From assembly GCF_039537405.1 (NCBI RefSeq), contig NZ_BAABAL010000026.1, positions 186,001 to 250,000 of the forward strand: DNA of 64,000 nucleotides, written 5' to 3'. The notes below the pieces were generated by a model, which was not told the DNA's origin, did no database searches, and worked only from the letters and a program-made list of their open reading frames with translations. Below are positions 42,101 to 50,535 of the stretch, piece after piece. A program made the translations under genes and the position numbers. Source of the DNA: Allokutzneria multivorans. Its GTDB lineage: Bacteria > Actinomycetota > Actinomycetes > Mycobacteriales > Pseudonocardiaceae. Numbering within the stretch: position 1 is the first letter of the stretch; each line of letters opens with the position of its first letter.

Positions 42101-42768
42101 GCACACGCGCACGCATTCTGGAAGTGACTGCGGAGTTGCTGGCGAACTCGCCGACCGGTGAGGTGTCCACGCGCGCGATCTGCCAGGCAGCCGGGGTCGG
42201 ACAGCCGGTGCTGTACCGCCAGTTCGGCGACAAGGGCGGGCTGCTCGCCGCCGTGGTCGACTACGGCTTCGAGCAGTACCTGGAGTCCAAGCGAGCCCGC
42301 GTACCCTCCGAGGACCCGGTGCGCGACCTCCGCGAGGGATGGGACGCGCACACCAGTTTTGCGTTGGCGCACAAGAGCTTCTATCGCTTGATGTACTCCA
42401 CGTCGACGACCGCCTCCCCCACTGCGGGGGCCGAGGCGTTCCGCCTGCTGGTGGCGACGTTGGAGCGCTGCGCGGCTGCCGGGCGCCTGCGCGTGAGCCC
42501 GGTCGTCGCGGCGCGCATGGTGATGTCGGCGAACGTCGGCGTGGCGCTGATGATGATCACGCGTCCGGAGCAGTTCGACGATCCCGGGCTGTCCCACCAG
42601 GTTCGCGACGCCGTGCACGCGCGCATCCTGTCCGACCCCGCGCCGACGCCCTCGGCGGTCGCCCCGGTGGCCGCCCACCTCAACGCGCTCCTGGCCGACT
42701 CCCCCGCCGCGCTCAGCGACGCGGAAACCGCGCTGCTACGCGACTGGCTGACCCGGCTCTCCCCCTGA
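42097..42768 (+). CDS. TetR-family regulator (second of a pair)
   Basis: The 223-residue protein starts within the stop of the first TetR gene. The DNA-binding part is ILEVTAELLANSPTGEVSTRAICQAAGVGQPVLYRQFGDKGGL, with the helix ICQAAGVGQPVLYRQFG near residue 28. The ligand domain differs from that of the first protein, so they are not a simple duplication. Its last 33 bp overlap the convergent nucleotidyltransferase gene. Confidence 0.85.
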   Translation: MSTRARILEVTAELLANSPTGEVSTRAICQAAGVGQPVLYRQFGDKGGLLAAVVDYGFEQYLESKRARVPSEDPVRDLREGWDAHTSFALAHKSFYRLMYSTSTTASPTAGAEAFRLLVATLERCAAAGRLRVSPVVAARMVMSANVGVALMMITRPEQFDDPGLSHQVRDAVHARILSDPAPTPSAVAPVAAHLNALLADSPAALSDAETALLRDWLTRLSP

Positions 42769-43473
42769 CACCGGGGGACGTCGATAGCCGACGAGGAGGC
42801 GGCCACCGACGGTGTCGAGGACATCGGAGACCGTGCGGTGGAACGGTTCGGGCGCATCGCCGACCACTAGCGCTCGGTAGGTGGAGAGCAGCGACGCGCA
42901 CACGACGGGGTCGGTCTCGCGGAGCCTTCGCAGCAGCCACTTGCCGGTGCCCAGCCAACTGCCGTGCGCGCTGAGCACCAGCTCCGCGACCGTGGTCAGC
43001 AGGCGGTTGGCGGTCAACAGCCGTTCGTCGGGATCGGTCGCGCCCGCGAGATCGTCGAGCAGGTCCGTCACGCGGTACCGAGCGTCCTCCAGCTCCACCG
43101 GGGTCAACGGTGGTGGCCCAGCGTCGAAGCGCTCCCGCGAGGTCGAGCACGCCCACTCGCCGATCCCGGAGTGGTCGAAGAGCAGGGTTCCCTTGGCGCA
43201 CATGTGCAACAGGGGCGACCCGCGCTGTGCGATCTCACGGTCCACAAAGGACACGAAGGTCTCGCGAGTGTGCGCGAACAGCTCGACCGGCCAGCCGTCG
43301 TGCTCGGCGGTCACGCGGAACGGCGGCGGCGGGTCGGACACGAACACCACGATGTCCAGGTCGGATGTGGGCGTCCGATGCGCCGACGTGGCGCCACCGC
43401 CCAAGATCGCCGCGAGCGCCGTCGGGTGGTGCGCCGCGACGTAGGAACGGGCCGAGTCCTGCGGGGCGCTCAC
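42736..43473 (-). CDS. nucleotidyltransferase-domain protein
   Basis: The 245-residue protein has a pol-beta type minimal nucleotidyltransferase site: GGGATSAHRTPTSDLDIVVFV near residue 27, with a D-x-D pair, followed by an all-alpha C-terminal part similar to aminoglycoside adenylyltransferases and KNTase-like proteins. Substrate unknown. GTG at 43473 overlaps the GbsR-type regulator stop by 4 nt, so the two are coupled. Confidence 0.75.
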   Translation of the reverse strand: MSAPQDSARSYVAAHHPTALAAILGGGATSAHRTPTSDLDIVVFVSDPPPPFRVTAEHDGWPVELFAHTRETFVSFVDREIAQRGSPLLHMCAKGTLLFDHSGIGEWACSTSRERFDAGPPPLTPVELEDARYRVTDLLDDLAGATDPDERLLTANRLLTTVAELVLSAHGSWLGTGKWLLRRLRETDPVVCASLLSTYRALVVGDAPEPFHRTVSDVLDTVGGRLLVGYRRPPVSGGEPGQPVA

Positions 43474-43952
43474 CGGCGCCGTGAATGGGTTTCCCAGCGG
43501 CCGCGCAGCTGCGACAGCTCGCCGGAGAGCCAGGAGTAGAACTCGTCGACCTTGCGGATGCGGTCGGCGCGATCGCCCTGACCGCTGAGCATCCGCAGAC
43601 CGCCCGTGGTCAGCTCGCTCACCTCGGCGACCGCCTCCAGGCGGCGCAGCATCACGTTGGCCCACGCGTCCTCGCGGACCTGGTAGACCGCCGCCTCGCG
43701 GCCGCGGCGGGTGGTCTTGCTGATCAGGCCGCGCGCCAGCAGCAGGCGGACGTTCGTGCTGATCGAGCCGCTGCTCGCGGACAGCGCGGCGCCCAGCTCC
43801 GCCGCGGTGCGCTCGACGGGATCGCAGATCAGCAGGAACGCCAGGATGCGGCCCGCGATCAGCGGCATGCCCTCCTGCGCCTCGAACCGGGCCGCGAACG
43901 ACTCGATCCAGTCCGACGGCTGCCGTCCGCCCACCCGACTCGTGTCCGACAC
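43470..43952 (-). CDS. GbsR/MarR-family regulator
   Basis: The 160-residue protein has a MarR-type winged helix: GRILAFLLICDPVERTAAELGAALSASSGSISTNVRLLLARG with reading helix around SSGSISTNVRLL, and a charged helical end. GbsR-like proteins sense choline or osmolyte stress in some bacteria; here the target may be itself and the linked nucleotidyltransferase. The GTG start at 43952 follows GGGGGCGCGCG, and an 18-bp palindrome lies 30 bp upstream. Confidence 0.75.
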   Translation of the reverse strand: MSDTSRVGGRQPSDWIESFAARFEAQEGMPLIAGRILAFLLICDPVERTAAELGAALSASSGSISTNVRLLLARGLISKTTRRGREAAVYQVREDAWANVMLRRLEAVAEVSELTTGGLRMLSGQGDRADRIRKVDEFYSWLSGELSQLRGRWETHSRRR

Positions 43953-43982
43953 CGCGCGCCCCCAGCTTCAGTGAGTTCCCAG

Positions 43983-44000
43983 CTTCAGTGAGTACTGAAG
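43983..44000. promoter_or_regulatory. palindromic operator upstream of the GbsR gene
   Basis: CTTCAGTGAGTACTGAAG has perfect 7-bp arms. The left half with flank (CAGCTTCAGTGAGT) is also present 17 bp away as a direct repeat at 43963-43976, making a second half site. Confidence 0.55.
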
Positions 44001-44031
44001 CCACGATGGTATCGGAACTTCGGAAGTGGGG

Positions 44032-44907
44032 TCAGCGGCGCGCCAGCTCCGCGCGCACGGCAGAGGCGAAGCGCAGCGGAGCACCCGGATCGGCCTGGCG
44101 GAAGCCCAGCGAGGGCTCCGCCAGCTCCAGTTCGAGCAGCAGCGGAGCGCCGTCGGTCCCGCTCAGCACATCGACCCGCGCGTACAGCAGGTCCGAGCGC
44201 TCGATGCCGTGAATCCCGCAAGCGGCGTCCAGCGCGTCCTCGGCGAGCGTGCGCCTGGCCGCGTCCGGCACCGCAGGCTTCAGTCGCTCGTCGACGAACA
44301 GCGCCGACATCTCGACCTCGCCGCGCGGCAGCATCGGGCCCTTCACGAACCCGTGCGAGTACCGGCCGCCGAAGAAGACGAGCGCCGTCTCCCCTTCGAC
44401 GTCCACCGCGGGCTGATAGGGCTGGAGAACCACCGTGCGGCCCTGAGCGTGCAGAGCGGCCATGTGCGCCTCCGCGCGCTGTCGCTCGGAAGGCAGGAAT
44501 CGCCCGGCGCCCTGCGAGCCCGCTCCGACCGCGGGCTTCAACGCGATCTCAGTGTCATATGGGCCCAGGTCCGCACCAGGCGGTAGCAACTGCGTCGGCA
44601 CCACGGGCAAGCCCGTCGCGGCGAGATCCGCCATGTACGCCTTGTCGGTGTTCCACCGCACCAGGTCAGCGCGGTTGGCCAGCGCGGGGACGCCGTCGCA
44701 CCACTCCAGGAACTCGGTACGCCGCAGCGGGTAGTCCCACGTGGACCGGAGTACCACGAGATCCGCGCGCTCAGCGTCGCGAAGGGAGTCCCAGGGCCGC
44801 CACTCCGCCTCGATGCCGACCTCGGCCAGCACGGCGGGCAACGGCGTGTCGTCGCCATCGCTCTCCGGCAGCTCGGCACAGGAGGCCAGCAGGACGCGAG
44901 GGCTCAC
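44032..44907 (-). CDS. ATP-grasp domain protein
   Basis: The 291-residue protein has an ATP-grasp fold of the RimK/cycloserine-ligase-like group. DLVRWNTDKAYMADLAATGLPVVPT near residue 85 is the ATP-grasp entry, DTEIALKPAVGAGSQGAGRF near 120 the lysine/glycine loop, VLQPYQPAVDVEGETALVFFGG near 160 the magnesium/ATP strand, and LYARVDVLSGTDGAPLLLELELAEPSLGF the final acidic and asparagine-equivalent site. Such enzymes join a carboxylate to an amine; substrates are unknown. GTG at 44907 overlaps the small gene before it. Confidence 0.75.
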   Translation of the reverse strand: MSPRVLLASCAELPESDGDDTPLPAVLAEVGIEAEWRPWDSLRDAERADLVVLRSTWDYPLRRTEFLEWCDGVPALANRADLVRWNTDKAYMADLAATGLPVVPTQLLPPGADLGPYDTEIALKPAVGAGSQGAGRFLPSERQRAEAHMAALHAQGRTVVLQPYQPAVDVEGETALVFFGGRYSHGFVKGPMLPRGEVEMSALFVDERLKPAVPDAARRTLAEDALDAACGIHGIERSDLLYARVDVLSGTDGAPLLLELELAEPSLGFRQADPGAPLRFASAVRAELARR

Positions 44908-45239
44908 TTCCGCGCTCGCGGGCCCGCCATCCTGCGGCGGTGGGCGGGGCCGATCACGGTGGCGGCGACGGTCTCGCGGTCCCACTCCGAGACCTGGACG
45001 CCGTCGACAGCGGCGCAGACGGCCTCGGCGGTGGCGATGTCGGGGACGACCACGTCACCGAGCGCGCCGTCGGAGCCGACGAGGGTCAGCCGGACACCGG
45101 CGTTGCCGATGTACTGGATCACGGCGCGGGTGGGGTCACCGTGCTCGGCGACGAAGGCGTTGACCACCGCGACCGTCCTGGCCGGGGCGGCCGGAGCGGA
45201 GGGGGTGGAGGGCGTGGCGGTGGCGGTCTGCTCGCTCAT
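44904..45239 (-). CDS. conserved hypothetical protein (111 aa)
   Basis: This 111-residue protein is alanine- and proline-rich for 22 residues, then folds as VVNAFVAEHGDPTRAVIQYIGN, VRLTLVGSDGALGDVVVPDI, with an arginine-rich end PAHRRRMAGPRARK. I do not recognise the family; similar proteins seem common in Pseudonocardiaceae. It is coupled by a 4-nt overlap to the ATP-grasp gene. The ATG at 45239 is the only start supported by codon bias. Confidence 0.6.
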   Translation of the reverse strand: MSEQTATATPSTPSAPAAPARTVAVVNAFVAEHGDPTRAVIQYIGNAGVRLTLVGSDGALGDVVVPDIATAEAVCAAVDGVQVSEWDRETVAATVIGPAHRRRMAGPRARK

Positions 45240-45354
45240 CTCGATGAGCCTAGAGCCGTGATCGCTTCGGCAGAGGTGTCTTGAAGTACAACAAAACCGC
45301 CCTCCGGTTGTGCCTCGGCGGCAGACGAGCCGCGACACAACTCGTTAGAACGGC

Positions 45355-45360
45355 TAAGTT
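45355..45360 (+). promoter_or_regulatory. -10 box of the DUF885 gene
   Basis: TAAGTT lies 7 nt before GTG at 45368; leaderless layout. Confidence 0.45.
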
Positions 45361-45367
45361 CCTGGGG

Positions 45368-46987
45368 GTGACCGATCTGCGAACCCTCCTTGACTCCTTC
45401 GTCGAGTGGCACCTGGACGCCCACCCGGTCCGCGCCACGCTGCTGGGCGCCACGGGTCGCGAGGACACCCTCGGCGACCAGACCGCCGCCGCGTGGACCC
45501 GCCGTGACGCCGAGACCCGCGAGTGGCTGGACCGCTTCGCCGCCGTCGACGCCTCCGGCCTGTCCCTCGACGACTCCGTCGACCGCGACCTCGTGCTCGC
45601 GACGCTGCGCGGGGAGGCGATCCTGGCCGACGAGCCCGACTGGCGCCGCGACCCCGGTCTCTACGTCGGCCCGATCCTGTCCGGCCTGTTCACCCTGTTC
45701 CTGCACCGGCTGCGACCCGAGCCGGAGCTGGTCGCCTCCGCCGTGGCGCGGCTGCGCGAGGTCCCCGGCGTGCTCGCGGCGGCCAAGGCGAACCTGGACG
45801 CCTCGATCTCCCCCGCGCTGATCGTGAAGCGCGCGCTCGGGCAGACGCGCAGCGCTCGCGCGTTCCTCACCACGGCGCTGCCGGGCGAGGTGGCCGACGA
45901 GTCGCTGCGCCGCACCCTCGCCGAGGCCGCCGGCCCCGCCGCCGACGCCTTCGACGAGTTCGCGACCTGGCTGGCCGAGTTCGCCGAGCGCGCGAACGGC
46001 GACTGGCGGATGGGCGAGCGCAAGTACTCGGCGCTGCTGCGGGAGCGGGAGCTGCTGGGCTACGGCGCGACCGAGCTGCACGAGCGCGGCGAACTCGTCT
46101 ACGCCGAACTGGACGCGCAGATGCGGGAGCTGGCCACGAAGGTGCCCGGCGGCTCGCCGGACTGGCACGCCGTGATGACCGCGTTGCAGAACGACCACCC
46201 GCCGACGCTGGAGGCGATGCGCGCGGAGTACGCGGCGGAGACCGAGCGCGCGCGGCGGTTCCTGATCGACAACGACCTGGTGCCCTTCGCCGAGGGCGAG
46301 CAGTGCCGTGTGGTTCCCTCGCCCGGTTTCCAGCGGCCGATCCTGTCGGTGGCCTTCTACATCGCCCCGCCGCCGCTGACCTCCTCGCGGCTGGGCCACT
46401 TCTTCGTGCCGTTCACGCCGGAGGACTTCACCGAGGAGCAGGTGCGCCAGCGGCTGGCCACCAACTCGCGGGCGCAGATGCCGACCATCGCCGTGCACGA
46501 GGCCTACCCCGGTCACCACTGGCACCTGTCGTGGATGGCGGGCAGCGACCGCACGGTGCGCAAGCTGTTCCGCACCCCGTACTTCTCCGAGGGCTGGGCG
46601 CTCTACGCCGAGCGGCTGCTCAGCGAGAACGGGTACTTCGCCGATCCCGCGCACGAGCTGGCGCACCTGGAGGCGCGGATCTTCCGCGCGGCGCGGATCG
46701 TGGTCGACACCGCGCTGCACTGCGGCGAGATGAGCATCGAGGAGGCCGAGAAGCACATGGCCACCAAGGCTTCGCTCACGCCCGGCACCGCGGTCGGCGA
46801 GGTCAACCGGTACTGCGCGTGGCCGACGCAGGCGCCGTCGTACCTGACCGGCAGCCTGGAGATCGAGAAGATCCGGGAGGACTACCTCGCGGCCGGGCGC
46901 GGTGACGTGCGGTCGTTCAACGCCACCATCGCGGGCTCCGGCGCGCTGCCGCTGGGCCTGGCCCGCAGGGTCGCGCTGGAGAGCTGA
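45368..46987 (+). CDS. DUF885 metallopeptidase-like protein
   Basis: The 539-residue protein matches DUF885 over its length. The putative zinc site is IAVHEAYPGHHWHL near residue 375 (HE-x2-x-x-H pattern) followed by FSEGWALYAERLL near 410, where the glutamate would be the third ligand. This looks like a gluzincin-type peptidase, but substrates of the family are not established. No signal peptide, so probably cytoplasmic. A perfect bidirectional terminator follows. Confidence 0.8.
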   Translation: MTDLRTLLDSFVEWHLDAHPVRATLLGATGREDTLGDQTAAAWTRRDAETREWLDRFAAVDASGLSLDDSVDRDLVLATLRGEAILADEPDWRRDPGLYVGPILSGLFTLFLHRLRPEPELVASAVARLREVPGVLAAAKANLDASISPALIVKRALGQTRSARAFLTTALPGEVADESLRRTLAEAAGPAADAFDEFATWLAEFAERANGDWRMGERKYSALLRERELLGYGATELHERGELVYAELDAQMRELATKVPGGSPDWHAVMTALQNDHPPTLEAMRAEYAAETERARRFLIDNDLVPFAEGEQCRVVPSPGFQRPILSVAFYIAPPPLTSSRLGHFFVPFTPEDFTEEQVRQRLATNSRAQMPTIAVHEAYPGHHWHLSWMAGSDRTVRKLFRTPYFSEGWALYAERLLSENGYFADPAHELAHLEARIFRAARIVVDTALHCGEMSIEEAEKHMATKASLTPGTAVGEVNRYCAWPTQAPSYLTGSLEIEKIREDYLAAGRGDVRSFNATIAGSGALPLGLARRVALES

Positions 46988-46994
46988 GGCAGGA

Positions 46995-47020
46995 GGGGCG
47001 TCGGTGGCCGCCGACGCCCC
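46995..47020. terminator. bidirectional terminator between convergent genes
   Basis: GGGGCGTCGG and CCGACGCCCC form a perfect 10-bp stem with a 6-base loop in the 39 bp between the DUF885 and amidinohydrolase-like stops. Confidence 0.7.
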
Positions 47021-47026
47021 GCTTCC

Positions 47027-47977
47027 TCACAGCATCTGGAACGCGTACGAGAACCTGTTGAGGTGCAACAGCATCGCCGAGAGCTGTGCGCCGTCCTGGC
47101 GGTACTCGGAGAGGTTCACGTAGTTCACCTCGAACGCCAGCGCCGAGGCGATGTCCTCGATGCGCCGGTTCTTGGCGACTTCCCGTTGGTACTCCTCGGT
47201 TCCCGCGCGCAGGTCGTGCACGTGCGAGGAGTTCAGCCACACGTTGTGCAGCCGGACCGAGCCGCACGCGCCCGCGTAGCAGTCCTCGATGGACACGGGG
47301 ACGATCTCGGTGTGCCGCTCCAGCTCCGCGAGCTCCGCCCGCTCGAAGAGTTCGGCGCACACCAGGGTTTTCTCCTTGGTGAGCGGGAAGACCACGCGGT
47401 CCAGGCGTGCCAGCTCCGGGTCGGTCAGCGCCAGCCGGAGCACGCGCATGTCGAAGGCGCGTTCCATCCAGTCGTAGGTCTCGGCGTCGGAGAACGAGCC
47501 GCACCCGCCGACGTAGACGTTGTCGCGCAAGTGCTTCAGGTCCGCCTCGCCGCCGAAGCGCCCTTCCGGCACGTGCGTGCGATAGCCCATCGCGTGGAAG
47601 AACCCCGCCCCCACCTCGGCTTCGGCGCGGCGCGGTGCGTCGGGGTGGTTGGAGATCACCACCGTGTCGCGGTCACCGGCGTGCTCGAGCACCACGCCGA
47701 GGTTCGCGGTGTAGACCAGCTCGGGCAAGCCGTTCAGGCAGGGCGTCGGCAGCACCGTCACCAGTGCCTCGGCCGCGACCAGGTGGTAGAGGTCGAAGAA
47801 CTGGGCGAAGGCCTTGCGCGGCCGGGGCACGCGCTCCGTCGGACGCGCCCGCACCACCGGTGCGGAGAAGGGAGCGTTCATCAGGAAGGCCGGGCGGGTG
47901 AGCTGGCTGGGGTTGGCCGGGAGCGCCGCAGGCTCCCACGGGTCGAGCGAGGGCTGCTGCGGGACAACGGCGATCAT
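47027..47977 (-). CDS. amidinotransferase / dimethylarginine dimethylaminohydrolase-like protein
   Basis: The 316-residue protein belongs to the guanidino-group modifying (ADI/DDAH) fold: PELVYTANLGVVL near residue 87, FGGEADLKHLRDNVYVGGCGSFSD near 140 and CYAGACGSVRLHNVWLNS near 233, where the catalytic cysteine should be. It acts on arginine-like substrates or is a distant relative. ATG at 47977 overlaps the stop of the phosphatidylserine decarboxylase-like gene, so both are one transcription and translation unit. Confidence 0.7.
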   Translation of the reverse strand: MIAVVPQQPSLDPWEPAALPANPSQLTRPAFLMNAPFSAPVVRARPTERVPRPRKAFAQFFDLYHLVAAEALVTVLPTPCLNGLPELVYTANLGVVLEHAGDRDTVVISNHPDAPRRAEAEVGAGFFHAMGYRTHVPEGRFGGEADLKHLRDNVYVGGCGSFSDAETYDWMERAFDMRVLRLALTDPELARLDRVVFPLTKEKTLVCAELFERAELAELERHTEIVPVSIEDCYAGACGSVRLHNVWLNSSHVHDLRAGTEEYQREVAKNRRIEDIASALAFEVNYVNLSEYRQDGAQLSAMLLHLNRFSYAFQML

Positions 47978-48723
47978 GCCGCTGTTTCTCCTTCCTGCTC
48001 CTGGCCGGGGAAGTGCACGCGGACCAGGGGGTCGACCCCGGCCTGCACGTGCGTCCCGGTCCGCTGCAGCGGCACGAACTCGGCGTGGTCGGACAGCGGG
48101 ATGACCAGCTCCACCTGGGAGCCGTAGCGGATCTGGGAGAACCGCCGTCCCTGGAACACCGGCCGGTTCTGGCGCAGGGCGAACGGGGTGATCGCGTCGA
48201 CGTCGTGGTCGGCGATCTGCAGCACGTAGTAGGACTGGCGCAGCGCGGGAACGTCGATCCGGTTCACCACGCGCTGGTTGTGGTGCAGGTATCCGGCGCG
48301 GTCGGGATCGATGCGCAACTCCGTCAACAGGTCCTGCTCCATCGCCAGCATCGGATGGTTGAGGGTGTCGATCGGCTCGACCGTGCGCCAGGAAAGCCTT
48401 CCAGAATAGGGAATCCTGTTGACGTGGACGTCGAAAAAGGTCATGAAGATCCCGATGACCAGGCTGGGCCGGTCGAAATCGGGATCGCGTAACGCGTCCC
48501 TCGGCGTGTACGGCACGCCCTTGATCTCCACGACCGGCTCGTCCGCCTTGACCACGCCCTGGTAGAGCAGGATGCCGTCGGCGGGGGCGAAGAACAGGCC
48601 GGGGTCACAGGACGCCGCCCTTGTCGGATCGCGAAAGAAATGATATTGAGACAAATACGACAGCGATTTGTCCTCGAACGGCCGGACGTCGGATTCGATC
48701 CACGACTCCAGAGATTGAGCCAT
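47974..48723 (-). CDS. phosphatidylserine decarboxylase-family protein
   Basis: The 249-residue protein is a PSD-type decarboxylase: FFAPADGILLYQG near residue 43, IGIFMTFFDVHVNRIPYSG near 89 and IRYGSQVELVIPLS near 202, in which Gly-Ser is the self-cleavage site that makes the pyruvoyl group. It has no N-terminal membrane anchor, so it may not be the housekeeping enzyme; no pssA is adjacent. The coupling with the amidinohydrolase suggests a special amino-acid substrate. ATG at 48723 starts MAQSLES. Confidence 0.75.
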   Translation of the reverse strand: MAQSLESWIESDVRPFEDKSLSYLSQYHFFRDPTRAASCDPGLFFAPADGILLYQGVVKADEPVVEIKGVPYTPRDALRDPDFDRPSLVIGIFMTFFDVHVNRIPYSGRLSWRTVEPIDTLNHPMLAMEQDLLTELRIDPDRAGYLHHNQRVVNRIDVPALRQSYYVLQIADHDVDAITPFALRQNRPVFQGRRFSQIRYGSQVELVIPLSDHAEFVPLQRTGTHVQAGVDPLVRVHFPGQEQEGETAA

Positions 48724-48842
48724 CGCACGCAGCTTTCGGTTTTCACAGGGATGATCAACGTGGTGCAGGGGTGTCACTGCAGGAATCGTCAAATATGGGC
48801 GTGGCAAACGCAAGGAGCCGGGATTCCACTAACCCGTTCGAG

Positions 48843-49433
48843 TTAATTCCTGGGGGTCCCGGGGCTGGTCGGCGTGCTCAGGGCGATGCCGGAGAGAATC
48901 GTTCGCTCGGCCGCCTCGGCCGCTCCGCGCGCTTCCGGCAGCGCCGAAGCGATCACCACGAGACCGTCGGCGACGGTGAGGAACACCAGCGCCAGCGCCT
49001 CGGGATCGGCGGGCGGATCGGGTGTTTCCCGGAACCGCTCGGCGAGCGCGGCCACGACCGCCCGGTACTTCGCCGTGGCCAGCTGGGCCAGCTCCGCTCC
49101 GCGCATCACCGCGATGGTCAACTGGAGCTGCCCGAGCAGCACGTCCGAGCGCGCCACCACGCGGGCGATCAGCCCTCGCACGCACTCCTGGAGCGTGCTG
49201 CCCTCGGGCGAGGCGGTGCGGACGGCCCGCACCAGCGACTCCGTCGAGCGCGCGAGCACCTCGGCGAAGAGCTCGTCCTTGGTGGCGAAGTGGTAGTGGA
49301 TCAGGCCGACGGTGACCCCGGCCTCGGCCGCGACGCGGCGCGTCGTCGCGGCCCGCACGCCCTGCTCCACGAGCACCCGGTGCGCCGCGGCCACGATCTG
49401 CTCGCGTCGTTGCGAAGCGTCCAGCCGACCCAC
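48843..49433 (-). CDS. TetR-family regulator
   Basis: The 196-residue protein starts with a TetR domain: QIVAAAHRVLVEQGVRAATTRRVAAEAGVTVGLIHYHFATKDE, reading helix around VTVGLIHYHF. The C-terminal part is of the AcrR-like C6 group. It is divergent from the desaturase gene with 87 bp between, so regulation of the desaturase is plausible. TAAGGT 6 nt before GTG suggests leaderless transcription. Confidence 0.85.
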   Translation of the reverse strand: MGRLDASQRREQIVAAAHRVLVEQGVRAATTRRVAAEAGVTVGLIHYHFATKDELFAEVLARSTESLVRAVRTASPEGSTLQECVRGLIARVVARSDVLLGQLQLTIAVMRGAELAQLATAKYRAVVAALAERFRETPDPPADPEALALVFLTVADGLVVIASALPEARGAAEAAERTILSGIALSTPTSPGTPRN

Positions 49434-49439
49434 TCGGTG

Positions 49440-49445
49440 ACCTTA
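49440..49445 (-). promoter_or_regulatory. -10 box of the TetR gene
   Basis: TAAGGT on the minus strand, followed by 6 nt and GTG at 49433; leaderless layout. Confidence 0.45.
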
Positions 49446-49520
49446 ACGGGAAAACCGCAGTCGTGGTCCGGGGGTCAGCACCAGTGTTCGGGCGCCCCCG
49501 GCCGGGCAGTGTCCTGAGGC

Positions 49521-50456
49521 ATGACGATGACCCCGGTCGAGACCTCCTCCGGCCCGAAACCGCTGCTGGAGGGCACACCAGCCGCGCACCTCGCGGTGCG
49601 GTTGTTCGTGCTGATCCCGCCGACGCTGGCCTTCCTGGTCGCCGCGCCGCTGGCGTGGGGCTGGGGCCTCGGGTGGGTGGACGTGGCGCTGTTCGCGCTG
49701 TTCTTCGTGATCGCCGGGCTCGGCGTCACGGTCGGCTACCACCGGCACTTCACCCACGGTTCGTTCAAGGCCAAGCGCGGCCTCAAGATCGCGTTGGCGC
49801 TGTGCGGGCACCTCGCGGTGCAGGGCGAGGTCACCGCGTGGGTGGCCGACCACCGCAGGCACCACGCGTTCTCCGACAAGGAGGGCGACCCGCACTCGCC
49901 GTGGGCCTACGGCACCACGCCCGCCGCGCTGGCCAAGGGGTTCTGGCACGCGCACATGGGCTGGATGTTCGGCAACGAGGTCACCAACGCGCAGCGCTTC
50001 GCCCCGGACCTGTTGGCGGACAAGAACATTCAGCGCATCGACAAGCTACTGCCGTACCTGACCACCGCGAGCTTCCTGCTGCCCGGCGTGCTGGGCGGGC
50101 TGCTGACGTGGTCGTGGTGGGGCGCGCTGACCGCGTTCTTCTGGGCGGGCCTCGTCCGGGTGGCGTTCCTGCACCACGTGACCTGGTCGGTGAACTCCAT
50201 CTGCCACCTCATCGGCGACCGGCCGTTCAAGTCCAAGGACAAGGCCGCCAACGTGTGGCCGCTGGCGATCTTCTCCTTCGGCGAGTCCTGGCACAACCTG
50301 CACCACTCCGACCCGACCTGCGCCCGGCACGGCGTGCTGCGCGGGCAGATCGACATCTCCGCGCGGGTGATCTGGTTCTTCGAGAAGCTCGGCTGGGCGT
50401 GGGACGTGCGCTGGCCGACCGAGCGCAGGCTGGCCCGGCTCCGCAGGGACGCGTGA
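49521..50456 (+). CDS. acyl-CoA (stearoyl-CoA) delta-9-type desaturase
   Basis: The 311-residue membrane enzyme introduces a double bond into fatty acyl chains. All three histidine boxes are present: HRHFTH (near residue 75), HRRHH (near 111) and HNLHH (near 258). Hydrophobic pairs before and between them match the desaturase topology. ATG at 49521 is used; upstream GAGGC is a weak site. It may be controlled by the divergent TetR gene. Confidence 0.85.
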   Translation: MTMTPVETSSGPKPLLEGTPAAHLAVRLFVLIPPTLAFLVAAPLAWGWGLGWVDVALFALFFVIAGLGVTVGYHRHFTHGSFKAKRGLKIALALCGHLAVQGEVTAWVADHRRHHAFSDKEGDPHSPWAYGTTPAALAKGFWHAHMGWMFGNEVTNAQRFAPDLLADKNIQRIDKLLPYLTTASFLLPGVLGGLLTWSWWGALTAFFWAGLVRVAFLHHVTWSVNSICHLIGDRPFKSKDKAANVWPLAIFSFGESWHNLHHSDPTCARHGVLRGQIDISARVIWFFEKLGWAWDVRWPTERRLARLRRDA

Positions 50457-50473
50457 GCCGGGAACACACCGCG

Positions 50474-50535
50474 CCGCCCGCATGTTGGCCTTGAGCAGTC
50501 AGGCAAGCCCAGTCAGGGAGGCAACATGCGGGCGG
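50474..50535 (+). promoter_or_regulatory. 14-bp perfect inverted repeat enclosing the RBS and start of the quinone reductase gene
   Basis: CCGCCCGCATGTTG (50474-50487) and CAACATGCGGGCGG (50522-50535) pair perfectly. The right arm contains the ATG at 50526, and the ribosome binding site AGGGAGG lies in the 34-base loop. It could be a translation-controlling hairpin in the leader or a DNA operator. Confidence 0.6.
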
